Source of the DNA: Variovorax beijingensis | Lineage (GTDB): Bacteria > Pseudomonadota > Gammaproteobacteria > Burkholderiales > Burkholderiaceae_C | Length of the DNA: 64,000 nt | Reading direction: 5' to 3' | Assembly: GCF_007828835.1 (NCBI RefSeq) | Contig: NZ_VIVL01000007.1 | Span: 1 to 64,000, forward strand | Shown: in pieces, positions 62,727 to 64,000 of the stretch | How positions within the stretch are numbered: position 1 is the first letter of the stretch | How the letters are laid out: every line of letters begins with the position of its first letter | Notes under the pieces: model-generated | The model's database searches: none | What the model saw: the letters and a program-made list of their open reading frames with translations, nothing else | What the model was told of the DNA's origin: nothing | Translations under genes and position numbers: made by a program

Positions 62727-62824
62727 GTGTGCCTCGATGGTGGCATGCCGAGCCTGACTGCCAGATGATCTTTCGCAGTCGCCCGCTAAAAAAACGCGCC
62801 GCTCCTGCGTCTTTCCTTCTTCGC

Positions 62825-63742
62825 TTATCCGACCCGCTCGGAAAACAGCGCCGTGATCACCTGGCGCAGCCAGCGGTTTGCCGGATCGGCCTCGAAGCGC
62901 TTGCTCCAATGCAGCGACACCGTGAAGTCGCGCAGCGGGAACGGCGGCTCGACGATGGCGTAGCCGCCCTCCTCGGCAAAGCCGCGCGCGATGTTGCGCG
63001 GCATCACCACCGCCAGGTCGGTGGCGCGCACGATGGCCGGCAGCACCATGAAGTGCTCGGTCGTCAGGCGCAGCCGGTCTTCGAGGTTCAGCAGCTGCAG
63101 GATGCGCAGCGTCTCGGCGTGCGTGCGCACTGCCACGTAGTCGAGCTCCTGCAGGGCCTCGAGCAGCGCCTGCCCGCTGCGGCGCCGCTTCACGAACGGG
63201 TGGCCCTTTCGCAGCAGCACGATGTAGCGGTCTTTCAGGAGCTGGGCGCGCTGCGTGTCCTTCACCTTGGGCAAAAAGCCGAAGGCGAAGTCGACCCGGC
63301 CGCTGTCGAGCGCGGTGGCGATGTCGCCGGTGGCCAGCGGCATGGTCTCGACGCGCACGCCCGGTGACAGCTCGCGCAGCCGCACCATCAGCGCCGGCAG
63401 GAAACGCCCCTCGCCGATGTCGCTCATGTGGATGCGAAACAGCTTGCGTGAGGCGGCCGGGTCGAAGCGCTCGGGCTCGGCCAGCGCCTGCTGCAGCATG
63501 GCCAGCGCCGCCTGCACCGGCACCGCCAGCCGCTCCGCCCGCGGCGTCGGCGCCACGCCGCCGGGGGTGCGCGTGAAGAGCGCATCGCCCAGCAGCAGGC
63601 GCAGCCGCGTGAGGCCATGGCTGGCCGCCGGCTGCGTCAGGCCCAGGGCCTCGGCCGCACGGCTCACGCTGCGGGCGCGGAAGACCGCATCGAAGAGCCG
63701 CAGCAGGTTGAGGTCGAGCTTCTCGATATGCATGGCGTTCAT
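62825..63742 (-). CDS. LysR-family transcriptional regulator
   Basis: 305 residues. HTH KLDLNLLRLFDAVFRARSVS then LGLTQPAASHGLTRLRLL, NodD/PnbR-like subgroup. ATG 63742 gives MNAMHIEKLD; ATG 63733 three codons later is an equal alternative. Diverges from the indolepyruvate ferredoxin oxidoreductase-like gene at 63822 across a 79-base gap, so that gene is its probable target. Inducer perhaps an aromatic amino acid or derivative, by context. Confidence 0.91.
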   Translation of the reverse strand: MNAMHIEKLDLNLLRLFDAVFRARSVSRAAEALGLTQPAASHGLTRLRLLLGDALFTRTPGGVAPTPRAERLAVPVQAALAMLQQALAEPERFDPAASRKLFRIHMSDIGEGRFLPALMVRLRELSPGVRVETMPLATGDIATALDSGRVDFAFGFLPKVKDTQRAQLLKDRYIVLLRKGHPFVKRRRSGQALLEALQELDYVAVRTHAETLRILQLLNLEDRLRLTTEHFMVLPAIVRATDLAVVMPRNIARGFAEEGGYAIVEPPFPLRDFTVSLHWSKRFEADPANRWLRQVITALFSERVG

Positions 63743-63821
63743 GTTGGATAGCTGGCTTATTTTATTGATGTATGGCGGCGCGCCGACCACACTGCGAGAC
63801 CCCCCAAAAAAAAGAGACACG

Positions 63822-64000
63822 ATGGAAGTTTCATTCAGCAAGGAAGTGGAGATGCTGCGCCTCGGCGCAGGCGACACCTTCCACGGCGAGGGCATCCTCG
63901 CGATCACCAAGGGCCTGCTGCAGTCGGGCGTGGCCTACGTCGGCGGCTACCAGGGCGCACCGGTGTCGCACCTGCTCGACGTGATGGTGCAGGGCAAGGC
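63822..64000 (+). CDS. Indolepyruvate ferredoxin oxidoreductase-like protein, 5' end
   Basis: Only the first 59 residues are visible; the gene runs out of the window. The start MEVSFSKEVEMLRLGAGDTF and VAYVGGYQGAPVSHLLDV matches the thiamine-diphosphate 2-oxoacid ferredoxin oxidoreductase start I associate with indolepyruvate oxidoreductases (oxidative decarboxylation of aryl pyruvates). Divergent from LysR. Subunit arrangement cannot be seen. Confidence 0.75.
   Translation, partial: MEVSFSKEVEMLRLGAGDTFHGEGILAITKGLLQSGVAYVGGYQGAPVSHLLDVMVQGK

Overview
The window is a high-GC, gene-dense chromosomal segment from a betaproteobacterium, most likely a Comamonadaceae member close to Variovorax. 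This is inferred from the orphan Bug-type periplasmic binding proteins, six LysR regulators, the sulfonate/thiol gene set and short GC-rich palindromic repeats; no rRNA marker is present. I see no tRNA, rRNA, CRISPR array, prophage or insertion sequence.

Layout. (1) 1-9031, plus strand: a type VI secretion (T6SS) effector island: the 3' part of a VgrG spike gene, a DUF4123 adaptor, a 960-residue VasX-like effector with a hydrophobic C-terminus, and three tandem paralogous two-helix membrane proteins that are immunity candidates. (2) 9101-21848: an organosulfur locus. A minus-strand run encodes three Tat-type binding proteins, one ABC permease and ATPase, a membrane-anchored cytochrome c, a class II aldolase and an SsuD-like flavin monooxygenase. 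A divergent plus-strand operon with ATGA overlaps encodes an acyl-CoA-dehydrogenase-type flavoenzyme, a fourth binding protein, a Gln-type thiol dioxygenase and a four-domain rhodanese. (3) 21976-28383: a small lipoprotein, RhlE-type helicase, YpfJ-type zinc peptidase, dCTP deaminase, guanine deaminase, SMP-30-like protein and atypical SDR. (4) 28488-43359: regulators (LysR, AraC, GlxA-type) beside likely targets: an orphan BMP-type binding protein, a penicillin-acylase-family lipoprotein, an MFS transporter, an adenosine/adenine deaminase, a cytochrome c, a quinone-oxidoreductase-like MDR protein, a GH100/debranching-like glycosidase and a DJ-1-fold lipoprotein. (5) 43387-49340: a LysR-controlled minus-strand operon (CitE-like lyase, Bug protein, CoA-transferase, amidohydrolase, second Bug protein), suggesting uptake, CoA activation and cleavage of a carboxylic acid. 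(6) 49387-61288: a purine locus: BMP binding protein, two permeases and a double ATPase, an AzgA-type purine permease, a LysR regulator and xanthine dehydrogenase subunits. (7) 61473-64000: an NRAMP-like transporter, a LysR regulator and the start of an indolepyruvate ferredoxin oxidoreductase-like gene.

Main themes: organosulfur scavenging through one ABC transporter apparently served by several binding proteins; purine salvage and catabolism spread over three places; and a T6SS effector with an amplified immunity-like family. Non-coding features of note are three related 32-base palindromic repeats, one of them inside the coding region of the sulfonate permease, and two inverted copies of a palindrome-flanked repeat splitting the BMP transporter operon.
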